64,000 nucleotides of DNA, taken from the NCBI GenBank assembly GCA_035063885.1, contig JAPSFM010000009.1, forward strand, positions 29,114-93,113. The letters run 5' to 3'. The notes beneath the pieces were generated by a model. It was given only the letters and a program-made list of their open reading frames with translations. It was not told the origin of the DNA and did not search any database. The DNA is from CAADGY01 sp900696665. Its GTDB lineage: Bacteria; Acidobacteriota; Terriglobia; Bryobacterales; Bryobacteraceae. Every line of letters starts with the position of its first letter. Position 1 is the first letter of the stretch. Shown one piece after another: positions 16,403 through 24,689 of this stretch. A program made the translations under genes and the position numbers.

Positions 16403-17622
16403 AACTGTCGTGTGAAGGACCCGGTACAGCGGGGCAGATCCTATCGGAACAATATGCACGGGCGGTTCAGGCGCTGCGCAACTGCGCGCACTCTACGGGA
16501 CTGAACGCTTCGGCTTACGGCTCCGGGCACCAGCAGGTTTGGGCGCGCGACAGCATGATCTCTCTTCTCGGCGGCGCGCTGGTAGCCGATCGCGCTGTGC
16601 GGTCCGCGCTAGAGGCCAGTCTTGAGACCCTGGAGCGTCACCAGGCGCCCTCGGGATGCATCCCCAGCAATGTTGACCCTGCCACCGGACAGCCCAATTT
16701 TCGCGCTTATGCCGATAGCGGACTCTGGTTCATTATCGGCAGCAGCATTCTCTTGCCCCGGTTGGACGCGGTTCGCCGCGTGCTTCGCTGGTATGAATGC
16801 CAGGATGTCGATCAGAGCGGGCTCATCAGCATGCAGGAGGCTTCGGACTGGCAGGACCTGTTTTGCACGCGGGGCAAGGGCCTGTATGTGAACTGTCTCT
16901 ATGTTCTGGCGCTTCAAAAAGCGGCCGCCATGGCCCACTCGGCCGGCGACGAAGCGGCAGCGGCCGGCTGGCTGGAGCAGTCCCGGAAGGTGTCTCAAAA
17001 GGTTCACCGGCTCTTCTGGTATGCGCCGGACGGAGGCATGCGGCGTCACATCGAGCATTCCTTCAGCACCGATAACATGGAGCACGACTCGCTCGGCCGC
17101 CGCCGGTGGATTCCCACCCGCCGCGTTCTGCCTGATGAACAGTATTACCTTCCTTATCTCGGTTTTCGCGAAGTGGGCGAATGGTTCGATTCGCTGGGAA
17201 ATCTTCTGGCGATCTTCTCCGGTGTGGCCGGGGAGGATGAAACGGCTCGAATTTTCGATCTGATGGACCGGTACAACATTGCCGGGGATCCTGTCAAAGC
17301 AATTTACCCCGCCGTTCAACCGGGAGAGACCGATTGGCGGGACTACTATGGCTCATTGAATCTTCCGCACCATTACCACAATGGCGGCATCTGGCCGTTC
17401 ATTGGAGGTTTCTATGTCGCCGCGCTGGTGAAGGCAGGACGCTTCCTTCAAGCGGAAGCCGCGCTCGGACGGCTGGCCTTGCTCAACGCCACAGGTGACT
17501 TCAACGAGTGGCATCACGGCCAGACTGCCCAGCCGATGGGTGTCGCTGGACAGGCATGGTCTGCCGGCATGTACCTTTTTGCGTGCGAATGTGTCAGACG
17601 CCGGAGTGTTCCACTGCTGTAG
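16399..17622 (+). CDS. Six-hairpin glycosidase (glycogen-debranching / GH100-like)
   Basis: A 407-residue cytoplasmic protein with a TTG start that overlaps the RodZ stop. The sequence carries VWARDSMISLLGGAL, RAYADSGLWFIIGS and DWQDLFCTRGKGLYVNCLYVLALQKAA, motifs of the (alpha/alpha)6 barrel found in the C-terminal half of glycogen-debranching enzymes and in GH100 invertases. The C-terminal GGIWPFIGGFYVAALVKAGR segment completes the barrel. It lacks the N-terminal domain of full debranching enzymes, so a compact glycoside hydrolase acting on an oligosaccharide is likely. Substrate and exact family need a profile search. Together with glgA it could link to alpha-glucan metabolism, but distance argues against one operon. 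Confidence 0.8.
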   Translation: MKLSCEGPGTAGQILSEQYARAVQALRNCAHSTGLNASAYGSGHQQVWARDSMISLLGGALVADRAVRSALEASLETLERHQAPSGCIPSNVDPATGQPNFRAYADSGLWFIIGSSILLPRLDAVRRVLRWYECQDVDQSGLISMQEASDWQDLFCTRGKGLYVNCLYVLALQKAAAMAHSAGDEAAAAGWLEQSRKVSQKVHRLFWYAPDGGMRRHIEHSFSTDNMEHDSLGRRRWIPTRRVLPDEQYYLPYLGFREVGEWFDSLGNLLAIFSGVAGEDETARIFDLMDRYNIAGDPVKAIYPAVQPGETDWRDYYGSLNLPHHYHNGGIWPFIGGFYVAALVKAGRFLQAEAALGRLALLNATGDFNEWHHGQTAQPMGVAGQAWSAGMYLFACECVRRRSVPLL

Positions 17623-17664
17623 GAGTAACCGCTCCTGAGGGTCGTGGCCCGAAAGCGGAAACCG

Positions 17665-18447
17665 TTACAGCTTCAGGAGGGCGCGCAGGCGCTTTGTTTG
17701 AACGCGGCTGACCGGAATCTCGGTCTGCTTCTTGTCGTCCATCCGGAGCTGATAGCTCGACTTGAACCAGGGGATCACTTCTTTGATCCGGTTGATATTC
17801 ACCAGGTAAGACCGGTGTACCCGCCAGAAAAGATCCGGGTCCAGGTTCGATTGGAGTTCCTCAATCGTGCGGTAATTCGACTGTCCTTCGATCACGGTGG
17901 TGACGATTGTAATCAGCCCGTCGTCGATAGTTGCATAGATGACGTCCTTCGCATCGACGATAAAGTTACGGCTGCCGCTTTTCACCAGCAACTTCGTACG
18001 GTGTATGGCTGGACGTGATGCCGCCGCGGGTTCCGGCGGCGCCATCCTGCTGGCTTTCGCCTGCACGGAACGCCGAGCCCGCTCGATAGCCACCTGAAGA
18101 CGGTCTTTGTCGATGGGCTTGAGCAGATAGTCCATGGCCTCCCATCGGAAAGCTTCCACCGCATATTGCTCGAACGCGGTGGCAAGAATGAAGTGCGGCA
18201 GGGGAACTTTGCGTTCCCGAAGCTGGCGAATTACGCCTAATCCGTCAAGCCCCGGCATCTGTACGTCGAGAAACACCAGATCGGGTTCCAAGTCTTCGAT
18301 CTGCTCGACCGCTTCGATGCCGTTGTTCGCTGTCCCGACAATCTCGATTTCCGGGAACTCCTTGAGAAGATAGGCAAGTTCGTCGCGGGCCAGTTGTTCA
18401 TCGTCGACAAGAACGGTAGAAATTGTTGTCGTCGCGCGCCCCAGCAT
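17665..18447 (-). CDS. LytTR-family response regulator (orphan)
   Basis: A 260-residue protein. The receiver domain spans 10-125 with the acidic DDE pocket (15-17), phospho-acceptor D61 in FLDVQMPG, Thr in LATAFEQ and Lys in LLKPID. A Pro/Ala-rich linker leads to a LytTR DNA-binding domain (~150-258: KLLVKSGSRNFIVDAKDVIYATIDDG, WRVHRSYLVNINRIKEV). These regulators are usually paired with 5TM-LYT or His-kinase sensors and bind tandem repeats in promoters. No kinase is adjacent. A perfect palindrome abuts the start codon, so autoregulation or control by another factor is plausible. Confidence 0.93.
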   Translation of the reverse strand: MLGRATTTISTVLVDDEQLARDELAYLLKEFPEIEIVGTANNGIEAVEQIEDLEPDLVFLDVQMPGLDGLGVIRQLRERKVPLPHFILATAFEQYAVEAFRWEAMDYLLKPIDKDRLQVAIERARRSVQAKASRMAPPEPAAASRPAIHRTKLLVKSGSRNFIVDAKDVIYATIDDGLITIVTTVIEGQSNYRTIEELQSNLDPDLFWRVHRSYLVNINRIKEVIPWFKSSYQLRMDDKKQTEIPVSRVQTKRLRALLKL

Positions 18448-18449
18448 GA

Positions 18450-18468
18450 AATGTTAGTATATAACATT
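18450..18468. promoter_or_regulatory. Perfect palindrome between lytTR-type regulator and ino1
   Basis: AATGTTA (18450-18456) and TAACATT (18462-18468) form a perfect 7-bp inverted repeat with 5-base spacing, directly upstream of the regulator's ATG on the minus strand. It lies in the only AT-rich patch of the divergent gap shared with ino1, and includes TATAAC, a possible -10 element. An operator is inferred. Confidence 0.5.
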
Positions 18469-18558
18469 GGTTTTTAGAGAGCTTGTTGTCCTGTTCATCG
18501 CGCTGGTGTTTCGCGCCCGAACAACATATCATTCAACCGTTCCATAAGGAGTTCAGGG

Positions 18559-19878
18559 TTGTCCAAACAAGAAAATGTGAGCATTGCTCCGGCCGAGGGA
18601 AAACTGGGGATCATGACCGTCGGCTGCGGAGCCGTCGCCACCACGTTCATCGCGGGCGTGGAAGCGATCAAACGCGGACTGGGCCTTCCCATCGGCTCAC
18701 TGACGCAACTGGCAACAATCCGCCTCGGAAAACGCACCGAGGGCCGCAGCCCCAGGATTAAGGATTTCGTACCGCTGGCGGGACTGGAAGATCTGGTTTT
18801 CGCCGGCTGGGATATTTTCGAAGACGACGCCTACGAAGCGGCAAAAAACGCCGGTGTCCTTGAGAACTCGCTGCTCGATAACCTCAAGGAGCCTTTGACG
18901 GCGTTCAAGCCCATGAAGGGTGTCTTCGACCAGGATTATGTGAAGCGCCTCCACGGCACGCATATCAAAGAAGGCCGCTCCAAAATGGAGAAGGCCGAAA
19001 TGGTGATGCAGGATATCGAGGACTTCCGGAAATCGAGCGGCGCTTCCCGGCTGGTCATCATCTGGTGCGGGTCGACGGAGGTGTTTCACAAACCGGTGGC
19101 TATTCACCAGACCCTGGCCGATTTCGAGTGCGGGTTGCAGAAAAACGACCCCGACATCGCACCGAGCCAGATTTATGCCTATGCCGCCCTCAAGATGGGC
19201 GTTCCTTTCGCCAATGGCGCTCCGAACCTGACGCTGGAAGCGCCCGCGTTGCTCGAACTCGCCAGGGAGCGGCAGGTGCCGATCTGCGGCAAGGACTTCA
19301 AAACGGGCCAGACTTTCATGAAGACGCTGATCGCACCCGGTTTGAAAGCGAGAATGCTGGGTCTGACCGGCTGGTTTTCGACAAACATCCTGGGTAACCG
19401 CGATGGAGAAGTTCTCGACGATCCGGGTTCCTTTAAGACGAAGGAAGAGACCAAGCTGTCCGTATTGGATCAGATCCTGCAGCCGAACCTCTACCCCGAG
19501 CTTTATAAGAATTTCCACCACTGCGTTCGCATCAATTACTATCCGCCGAGGGGAGATGCCAAAGAGGGATGGGACAACATCGACATCTTTGGCTGGCTCG
19601 GCTACCCCATGCAGATCAAGATCGACTTTCTGTGCCGGGATTCCATTCTGGCCGCTCCGGTGGCGCTTGACCTGGTGCTCTTCCTGGACCTCGCGCAGCG
19701 CGCGGGGATGAAAGGCATTCAGGAGTGGTTATCGTTCTATTTCAAGGCTCCGATGACCGCGCCGGGACTCTATCCCGAGCACGACATTTTCATTCAACTG
19801 ATGAAGCTCAAGAATACGCTTCGATGGATGCGCGGCGAGGATCTCATCACCCACCTCGGCCTCGAATACTACGACTGA
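18559..19878 (+). CDS. ino1: Inositol-3-phosphate synthase
   Basis: A 439-residue enzyme with a TTG start preceded by AAGGAG at 18546-18551 (7-base spacing). The N-terminal LGIMTVGCGAVATTFIAGVEA is the NAD-binding Rossmann motif; the C-terminal part has GWFSTNILGNRDGEVLDDPGSFKTKEETKLS, the catalytic and NAD-lid region typical of myo-inositol-1-phosphate synthases, with KIDFLCRDSILAAPVALDLVLF near the end. It converts glucose-6-phosphate to 1L-myo-inositol-3-phosphate in the cytosol, feeding phosphatidylinositol or other inositol compounds. No inositol phosphatase or transferase is adjacent. It ends at a GC hairpin and is probably a single-gene unit. Confidence 0.93.
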   Translation: MSKQENVSIAPAEGKLGIMTVGCGAVATTFIAGVEAIKRGLGLPIGSLTQLATIRLGKRTEGRSPRIKDFVPLAGLEDLVFAGWDIFEDDAYEAAKNAGVLENSLLDNLKEPLTAFKPMKGVFDQDYVKRLHGTHIKEGRSKMEKAEMVMQDIEDFRKSSGASRLVIIWCGSTEVFHKPVAIHQTLADFECGLQKNDPDIAPSQIYAYAALKMGVPFANGAPNLTLEAPALLELARERQVPICGKDFKTGQTFMKTLIAPGLKARMLGLTGWFSTNILGNRDGEVLDDPGSFKTKEETKLSVLDQILQPNLYPELYKNFHHCVRINYYPPRGDAKEGWDNIDIFGWLGYPMQIKIDFLCRDSILAAPVALDLVLFLDLAQRAGMKGIQEWLSFYFKAPMTAPGLYPEHDIFIQLMKLKNTLRWMRGEDLITHLGLEYYD

Positions 19879-19886
19879 GACACGGA

Positions 19887-19906
19887 GGGGCCGCGGCAGC
19901 GGCCCC
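19887..19906 (+). terminator. GC hairpin after ino1
   Basis: GGGGCCGC (19887-19894) pairs with GCGGCCCC (19899-19906) around GGCA, 9 bases after the ino1 stop. The stem is very stable, followed by GTTTCC rather than a long T run, so it is a probable but not perfect intrinsic terminator. Confidence 0.55.
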
Positions 19907-19936
19907 GTTTCCGGTTGATACGAGTGCTTTTCTTCC

Positions 19937-20938
19937 ATGAATGTTCTGGTGATCGGCGGCACTCTGTTTATAGGACGGGCACTCGTCACCGCTCTTCTCA
20001 AAGCCGGTCATGAGGTTTCCGTGCTGCATCGGAAGCCTTCGCATCATCTGGGCAAGAGGGTGTGCAATCTGGTCGCGGACCGCAACGACGCCGCCTCCCT
20101 TCAGAGCGCCCTTTCCGGAAAGAGATTCGACGTCATATACGACAACGTGTACGACTGGGAGCATGGGACCACCGCCGCCCAGGTGGAGGCCACCGTTTAC
20201 GCTTGCGGTGACCGGCTATGCCGGTACATTTTCATGTCCAGCGTGGCCGCATACGGCGACGGGTTAAATCACCATGAAGGCGATGCGCTGGCGCCTGACA
20301 CGCACTCCGATGCTTACGTGCGGAACAAGGCAATGAGCGAACGCATGCTGTTCCGGCTGCATCAGCGCAAGGGCTTGCCCGTCGTGACGCTGCGCCCACC
20401 GTTCCTTTATGGTCCCGCAAATCCCTATTACCGGGAGGCTTTCTTTTGGGACCGTTTGCATGACAACCGTCCCATCATTCTCCCCGGCGATGGCCGGCGG
20501 CTGATGCAATTCACCTACATCAAGGACCTCGTCACCGCGTGCCTTCGGGTAATGGAAGAACCGGCCGCGGTGGGACACGCCTTCAACATCGCCAATCCGC
20601 GTCCCATCACGCAGGCCGAGGTCGTGCAATGCCTGGCGGATGCGGCGGGCCGGAAGCCGGTGGTCGTGAAAATTCCGCGGGAACGGATTTTCCAGATGGG
20701 CGGGCACCCCATGGGTCCTTTGCTTTATTTCGGCTTTTACTTTGATCTGCCTCCAATCACGCAGATTGTGACGAAAGCGCAGCGGGTTTTGGGTTTCCGT
20801 GCCACGGACTTTGCCGCCGGTTTGAAAGAGACCTATCGCTGGTATGTCCGGAACCAGGAACGCAAGCCGCTGGATTACAGCTTTGAAGATTCCCTTCTGG
20901 CCGGAGAGAACGTCACGTTCGAAACCGGTCAACTATAA
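19937..20938 (+). CDS. NAD(P)-dependent epimerase/dehydratase (extended SDR)
   Basis: A 333-residue protein with a GGTLFIG dinucleotide loop at residues 7-13, which varies from the usual GxxGxxG, and the catalytic Ser region FMSSVAAYG followed by YVRNK (Tyr and Lys of YxxxK). LRPPFLYGP and LPGDGRRLMQFTYIKDLVTACL match UDP-sugar epimerase-type extended SDRs. It likely modifies a nucleotide-bound sugar or oxidises a small alcohol. It precedes the beta-helix and GH62 genes by a short gap and may be co-transcribed. Reaction and substrate cannot be fixed from sequence. Confidence 0.85.
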   Translation: MNVLVIGGTLFIGRALVTALLKAGHEVSVLHRKPSHHLGKRVCNLVADRNDAASLQSALSGKRFDVIYDNVYDWEHGTTAAQVEATVYACGDRLCRYIFMSSVAAYGDGLNHHEGDALAPDTHSDAYVRNKAMSERMLFRLHQRKGLPVVTLRPPFLYGPANPYYREAFFWDRLHDNRPIILPGDGRRLMQFTYIKDLVTACLRVMEEPAAVGHAFNIANPRPITQAEVVQCLADAAGRKPVVVKIPRERIFQMGGHPMGPLLYFGFYFDLPPITQIVTKAQRVLGFRATDFAAGLKETYRWYVRNQERKPLDYSFEDSLLAGENVTFETGQL

Positions 20939-20960
20939 TGGCAATATTCCAGAGGTGTGT

Positions 20961-22274
20961 ATGAGAAGGCGCAATTTTCTCGCTGCCATTTCAGTGGCTG
21001 CGTCGGCGTCCGCCCAGAACGAACCGGAAGCGCCCCGCGTGACCCATGCTCGCGCCACGTTCGGAGATCGCATTGAGCCCAATTGGGAACAACGCGTCTC
21101 TATCAGTGTCGGTCCTGAAAAGGCCGATCTGGTGGGTTCGGACCACCGCGCCATCCAGGCAGCGGTGGACTATGTTGCCGGGCTGGGCGGCGGCACCGTA
21201 CAGATCCTGCCGGGAACTTACAAGCTGCGCAACGCTGTCTTTCTTCGATCCGGCGTGCGCATTTGCGGGTCCGGGCTCAATACGGTTCTGATAAAGGAGC
21301 CGTCGGTAAAGACGACGCTCGCCGAGAATTCGGACTGGTACGACATGGAAGTCACACTGGCGGATGCGTCCGGCTTCCAGGTGGGCGATGGGGTCGTGCT
21401 CAGGACCAGGAATCCGCATAATGGCAGCCACGATACATACAAGCGGACGCTGGTGGCCCGCAGCGGCAACCGTTTCAAACTTGACCAGATGCTGGTAGAG
21501 AACTACTGGGTGAAAGAAGGCGCCACTGCCGCCACGCTGTTTGCCATCTTCGACGGCTATCGCATTACCGATGTCAGCATCGAAAATATCTGTCTTGACG
21601 GCAATCGCGCCAACAACGATTTCCTGAACGGCAATTATGTCGGCTGCGTGTTCGTGCGGGAAAGCAGCAATATTCGTTTCCGCAAGGTGACTGCCAGGAA
21701 CTTCAACGGCGATGGCATCAGTTGGCAGGTCTGCCATGATGTACGCGTCGAGGATTGCCACAGCCACGACAACGCCGGATACGGCGTGCATCCCGGTTCG
21801 GGCTCGCAGCGCTCCGTCGTCACTGGAAGCAGGCTGGACCAGAACGACATCGGTTTCTTCTTCTGCTGGGGAGCCAAGTGGAGCCTTGTCGAAAAGAATA
21901 CGATGACCGGCAACAAGCGTTTCGGGATCTCTGTCGGTCATAACGATACCGACAATGTCATTCGGCACAACGAGGTTCTTCGCAGCGGGAAATTCGGTGT
22001 GTATTTCCGGCAGGAGCACGGACCAACGTTTTCGCCCAACCGGAACCGGCTGGAGGATAACCGCATCGTCGACAGCGGCGCCGAGGATGGAGTGGCGGTT
22101 GAGGTGGAAGGCCAGACCCAATCGGTCGCAATCGTCCGCAACACGCTCGTCGAGACACGGCAGCCCGCCAGCCGCATTGGTGTGAGAATCGGGCGTGAGA
22201 CGAAGAACATCACCCTGGCGGACAACCGCATCGACGGATTTTCCATACCGGTCCAGGATCTCAGGCAAACCTGA
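20961..22274 (+). CDS. Secreted right-handed parallel beta-helix protein
   Basis: A 437-residue protein from the ATG at 20961, just after an AGAGGTG ribosome site; the open frame extends further upstream inside the epimerase gene. The N-terminal MRRRNFLAAISVAASASA is a short export signal. DHRAIQAAVDYVAGLGGGTVQILPGTYKL is the pectate-lyase-superfamily entry to a beta-helix. Repeated coils follow, such as ISIENICLDGN-like steps, NIRFRKVTARNFNGDGISW, DVRVEDCHSHDNAGYGV, NVIRHNEVLRSGKFGVYF and NITLADNRIDGF. It is likely a polysaccharide lyase, hydrolase or glycan-binding protein. No catalytic residues can be assigned with confidence. The TGA overlaps the ATG of the GH62 gene. Confidence 0.85.
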   Translation: MRRRNFLAAISVAASASAQNEPEAPRVTHARATFGDRIEPNWEQRVSISVGPEKADLVGSDHRAIQAAVDYVAGLGGGTVQILPGTYKLRNAVFLRSGVRICGSGLNTVLIKEPSVKTTLAENSDWYDMEVTLADASGFQVGDGVVLRTRNPHNGSHDTYKRTLVARSGNRFKLDQMLVENYWVKEGATAATLFAIFDGYRITDVSIENICLDGNRANNDFLNGNYVGCVFVRESSNIRFRKVTARNFNGDGISWQVCHDVRVEDCHSHDNAGYGVHPGSGSQRSVVTGSRLDQNDIGFFFCWGAKWSLVEKNTMTGNKRFGISVGHNDTDNVIRHNEVLRSGKFGVYFRQEHGPTFSPNRNRLEDNRIVDSGAEDGVAVEVEGQTQSVAIVRNTLVETRQPASRIGVRIGRETKNITLADNRIDGFSIPVQDLRQT

Positions 22275-23311
22275 TGAAAAGCAGGAGTCTTTCGATGGCT
22301 TTTGGAGCGGCGCTCATCGCCATCGCCGGCGCCGCAAATACGAAAGATGTCCTGTCGGGATGCTTCCAGTGGGAAGCGTCTGCTCCGTTGATTTCGCCGG
22401 AGGATCGCGACGGCGATCATTACTACTCCATCAAAGACCCATCGGTGGTGCAGTATGAAGGCCAGTGGCACTTGTTCTGCACAATTCGCGGGCAGAAGCG
22501 GTCGCATCAGATCGAATATGTCTCCTTCCGCGACTGGTCCTCCATCGCGCGCGCCCGCCGCGAAACGCTCCGGCTGAGCGAGGGCTATTTCTGTGCGCCG
22601 CAGGTGTTCTTTTTCGAGCCACAGAAAAAGTGGTACCTCATCTACCAGATCGTAGACGAGTCGCGAACGCCGGCCTTGCAGCCTGCCTTCTCCACCAGCA
22701 CCGATATCGCCAGCCCGTCTTCCTGGACACCACCCGAACTGTTGTTTGCCGGCTCCTCACAGGGGGTGAAGAACTGGATCGATTTCTGGGTAGTGTGCGG
22801 CAACAGCAAGGCCTACCTGTTCTTTACCACCCTGGACGGCAAAATGTGGCGGTCGGAGGCTCCGCTCTCCGAGTTTCCCAACGGCTGGCGGCAGCCGCTT
22901 GTGGTTCTAGAGGATGACATCTACGAGGCATCGCACACGTATCGTCTGAAAGGACTCGCCAAATACTTGACGGTAGTGGAAGCGCGTGCGCCGGCGGGGC
23001 GCCGCTATTACAAGGCTTACCTTGCGGACACTCTCGATGGCGCGTGGACGCCGCTTGCCGCATCGGCTGATCGTGCGTTCGCCTGGCCCGGCAACGTCAG
23101 GTTTCCGGAAGAGCCCTGGACAGACTCGTTCAGCCATGGTGAACTGCTGCGCGATGGATACGATCAGACGCTCACAGTGGACCCGGAAAAGCTGAGATTT
23201 CTGTTTCAGGGCGTGAGCGACGCAAATCGCCAGGGTAAGATTTACGGCCAGATTCCATGGAGCCTGGGACTGCTCAGTCCGGTTCCGGAGGGCTGCCGCA
23301 CACCGTTTTAG
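22274..23311 (+). CDS. GH62-like secreted alpha-L-arabinofuranosidase
   Basis: A 345-residue protein with a signal peptide (MKSRSLSMAFGAALIAIAGAA). The N-terminal FQWEASAPLISP, then SIKDPSVVQYEGQWHLFCT, is the GH62 signature with the catalytic-site aspartate D55. Further family-like elements are PQVFFFEPQKKWYLIYQ, SSWTPPELLFA, WIDFWVVCGNSKAYLFFTTLDGKMWRS and EAPLSEFPNGW, matching the five-bladed propeller of arabinofuranosidases that remove arabinose from arabinoxylan. The coupled beta-helix gene immediately upstream suggests shared work on a plant-derived polysaccharide. Activity on arabinoxylan is inferred from family membership. Confidence 0.85.
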   Translation: MKSRSLSMAFGAALIAIAGAANTKDVLSGCFQWEASAPLISPEDRDGDHYYSIKDPSVVQYEGQWHLFCTIRGQKRSHQIEYVSFRDWSSIARARRETLRLSEGYFCAPQVFFFEPQKKWYLIYQIVDESRTPALQPAFSTSTDIASPSSWTPPELLFAGSSQGVKNWIDFWVVCGNSKAYLFFTTLDGKMWRSEAPLSEFPNGWRQPLVVLEDDIYEASHTYRLKGLAKYLTVVEARAPAGRRYYKAYLADTLDGAWTPLAASADRAFAWPGNVRFPEEPWTDSFSHGELLRDGYDQTLTVDPEKLRFLFQGVSDANRQGKIYGQIPWSLGLLSPVPEGCRTPF

Positions 23312-23321
23312 GGAGGATAGA

Positions 23322-24665
23322 TTGATCACAGGTTCGGAACATCAGCGCGATCTGGAGCGGGTTCTGCGAATTATGGAGGACACGCCTGCGATCGACCGCC
23401 GGTATATGGCGCCCCGCGAGGAGTTTGAAGGGCGCATCCGAAAAGTGAACGCGGCCCTCGAGCGGGAGGGCCACACCGCTGGGTTCGTTTTCTCCGACGA
23501 GCACTACCGCGGAGACGTGCCGTATCTTGGCGGTAACACCAACGTTTCCATCGAGCAGGTAGCGGGCGTCATCGGTCCAAACGGATTCCATCTCGTAGCG
23601 GGACTGGAAGGCGGGTACGTCGCCGAGCAACTCGCCGGGCGTGCCGCCACCGCGGTCCACAAAGTGGAGATGCTGCAATTGGCCGATGAGAAATACCCGA
23701 TCCGCGCGGAACGGCTGGAGGATGTTATTGAAGCGGCCGCGGGTGGAAAGGTAGATCACATCGCGCTGCTGACACCGCGCCAAGTGGTGCCGGCCGCCAT
23801 CGTTGATTACCTGGAAAACCTCTTCGGCCGTGAAGGTGTGGTGGATGCGCAGGAGTTGTACTACCGCGCCAAGTACGAAAAAAGCGACATCGAGATGCGC
23901 CTGATCAAGGATGCGTGTACGATCGCCGATGCCATGCTTCGCAGTATGCTCGCCGTCTTGCGTCCCGGACGCCTGGAAACGGAAGTGGCCGCCTGGGGCG
24001 CCTGGGTGGGCCGGATGTTGGGCTCCGAGAGCGACGGGTTCCGCATTATGGTAGGCGCAAACGAGGCCAACCGGACACTGATCGGCCCAGCTTTGAACCG
24101 CCCTATCGGAGAGGGAGAATGGGTGCACCTCGGCGTCGCGCCGCAGCGGGACGGGCTCACTTCCTGCGTTCGCCGTTCGGTGATTGCCGTGGACGATCCT
24201 GCGAAGATCACGGACGATCAGAAATTCTGGTTATCGCTGGTGGAGGAAGGCTATCGCACCGGTGAAGAAGCGTACCGCAAGGTCGCGGCGGAGAACCTGC
24301 CGGCCCGGTTGCAGGAACAGGCGCTTGTAGATTATTTTGCCAGCCGCGCGGACGAGGTATCCAGCCGCGTTGGAAGGAAAATCGATTTGGCATCGCTCAA
24401 GCCATACACCGGCACCCACAACTCCGGATACACCGAGTGCCAGGAATTTTTCGGAGCGATCACGCTTGACAGTCACGAGCCGCTGGGCAGCCAGATTGTG
24501 ACGATGCTTGACGTCGCGCTGCGCGGCATCGGCGACCATTGGAATGCTATCGAACTACCCGGATTCGATTATTGCGTGGTGGAGAATACACTGGGCAAGT
24601 ACGGCACACGCGTCGAATGCCTGACACAGGTGCCGGTCCACGCGCAGGATTTAGTGGGCACGTAA
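23322..24665 (+). CDS. M24-fold (aminopeptidase P / creatinase-like) protein with altered metal site
   Basis: A 447-residue protein with a TTG start preceded by GGGAGG. The N-terminal ~170 residues match the creatinase_N-like domain, and the remainder the pita-bread fold (ELYYRAKYEKSDIEMRLIKDACTIADAML, THNSGYTECQEF). At the metal site, the Asp of D-x-G-x-x-x-x-G-Y reads WVHLGVAPQRDG (His) and the second Asp of SD-x-TR reads SCVRR (Cys). The His in GTHNSG remains, and MLDV replaces the EP glutamate segment. As in creatinase, a non-metal hydrolase or a structural role is possible. Neighbour genes give no clear substrate. Confidence 0.8.
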   Translation: MITGSEHQRDLERVLRIMEDTPAIDRRYMAPREEFEGRIRKVNAALEREGHTAGFVFSDEHYRGDVPYLGGNTNVSIEQVAGVIGPNGFHLVAGLEGGYVAEQLAGRAATAVHKVEMLQLADEKYPIRAERLEDVIEAAAGGKVDHIALLTPRQVVPAAIVDYLENLFGREGVVDAQELYYRAKYEKSDIEMRLIKDACTIADAMLRSMLAVLRPGRLETEVAAWGAWVGRMLGSESDGFRIMVGANEANRTLIGPALNRPIGEGEWVHLGVAPQRDGLTSCVRRSVIAVDDPAKITDDQKFWLSLVEEGYRTGEEAYRKVAAENLPARLQEQALVDYFASRADEVSSRVGRKIDLASLKPYTGTHNSGYTECQEFFGAITLDSHEPLGSQIVTMLDVALRGIGDHWNAIELPGFDYCVVENTLGKYGTRVECLTQVPVHAQDLVGT

Positions 24666-24689
24666 GCGGTCAGGGGAACGGCGGGTGCT

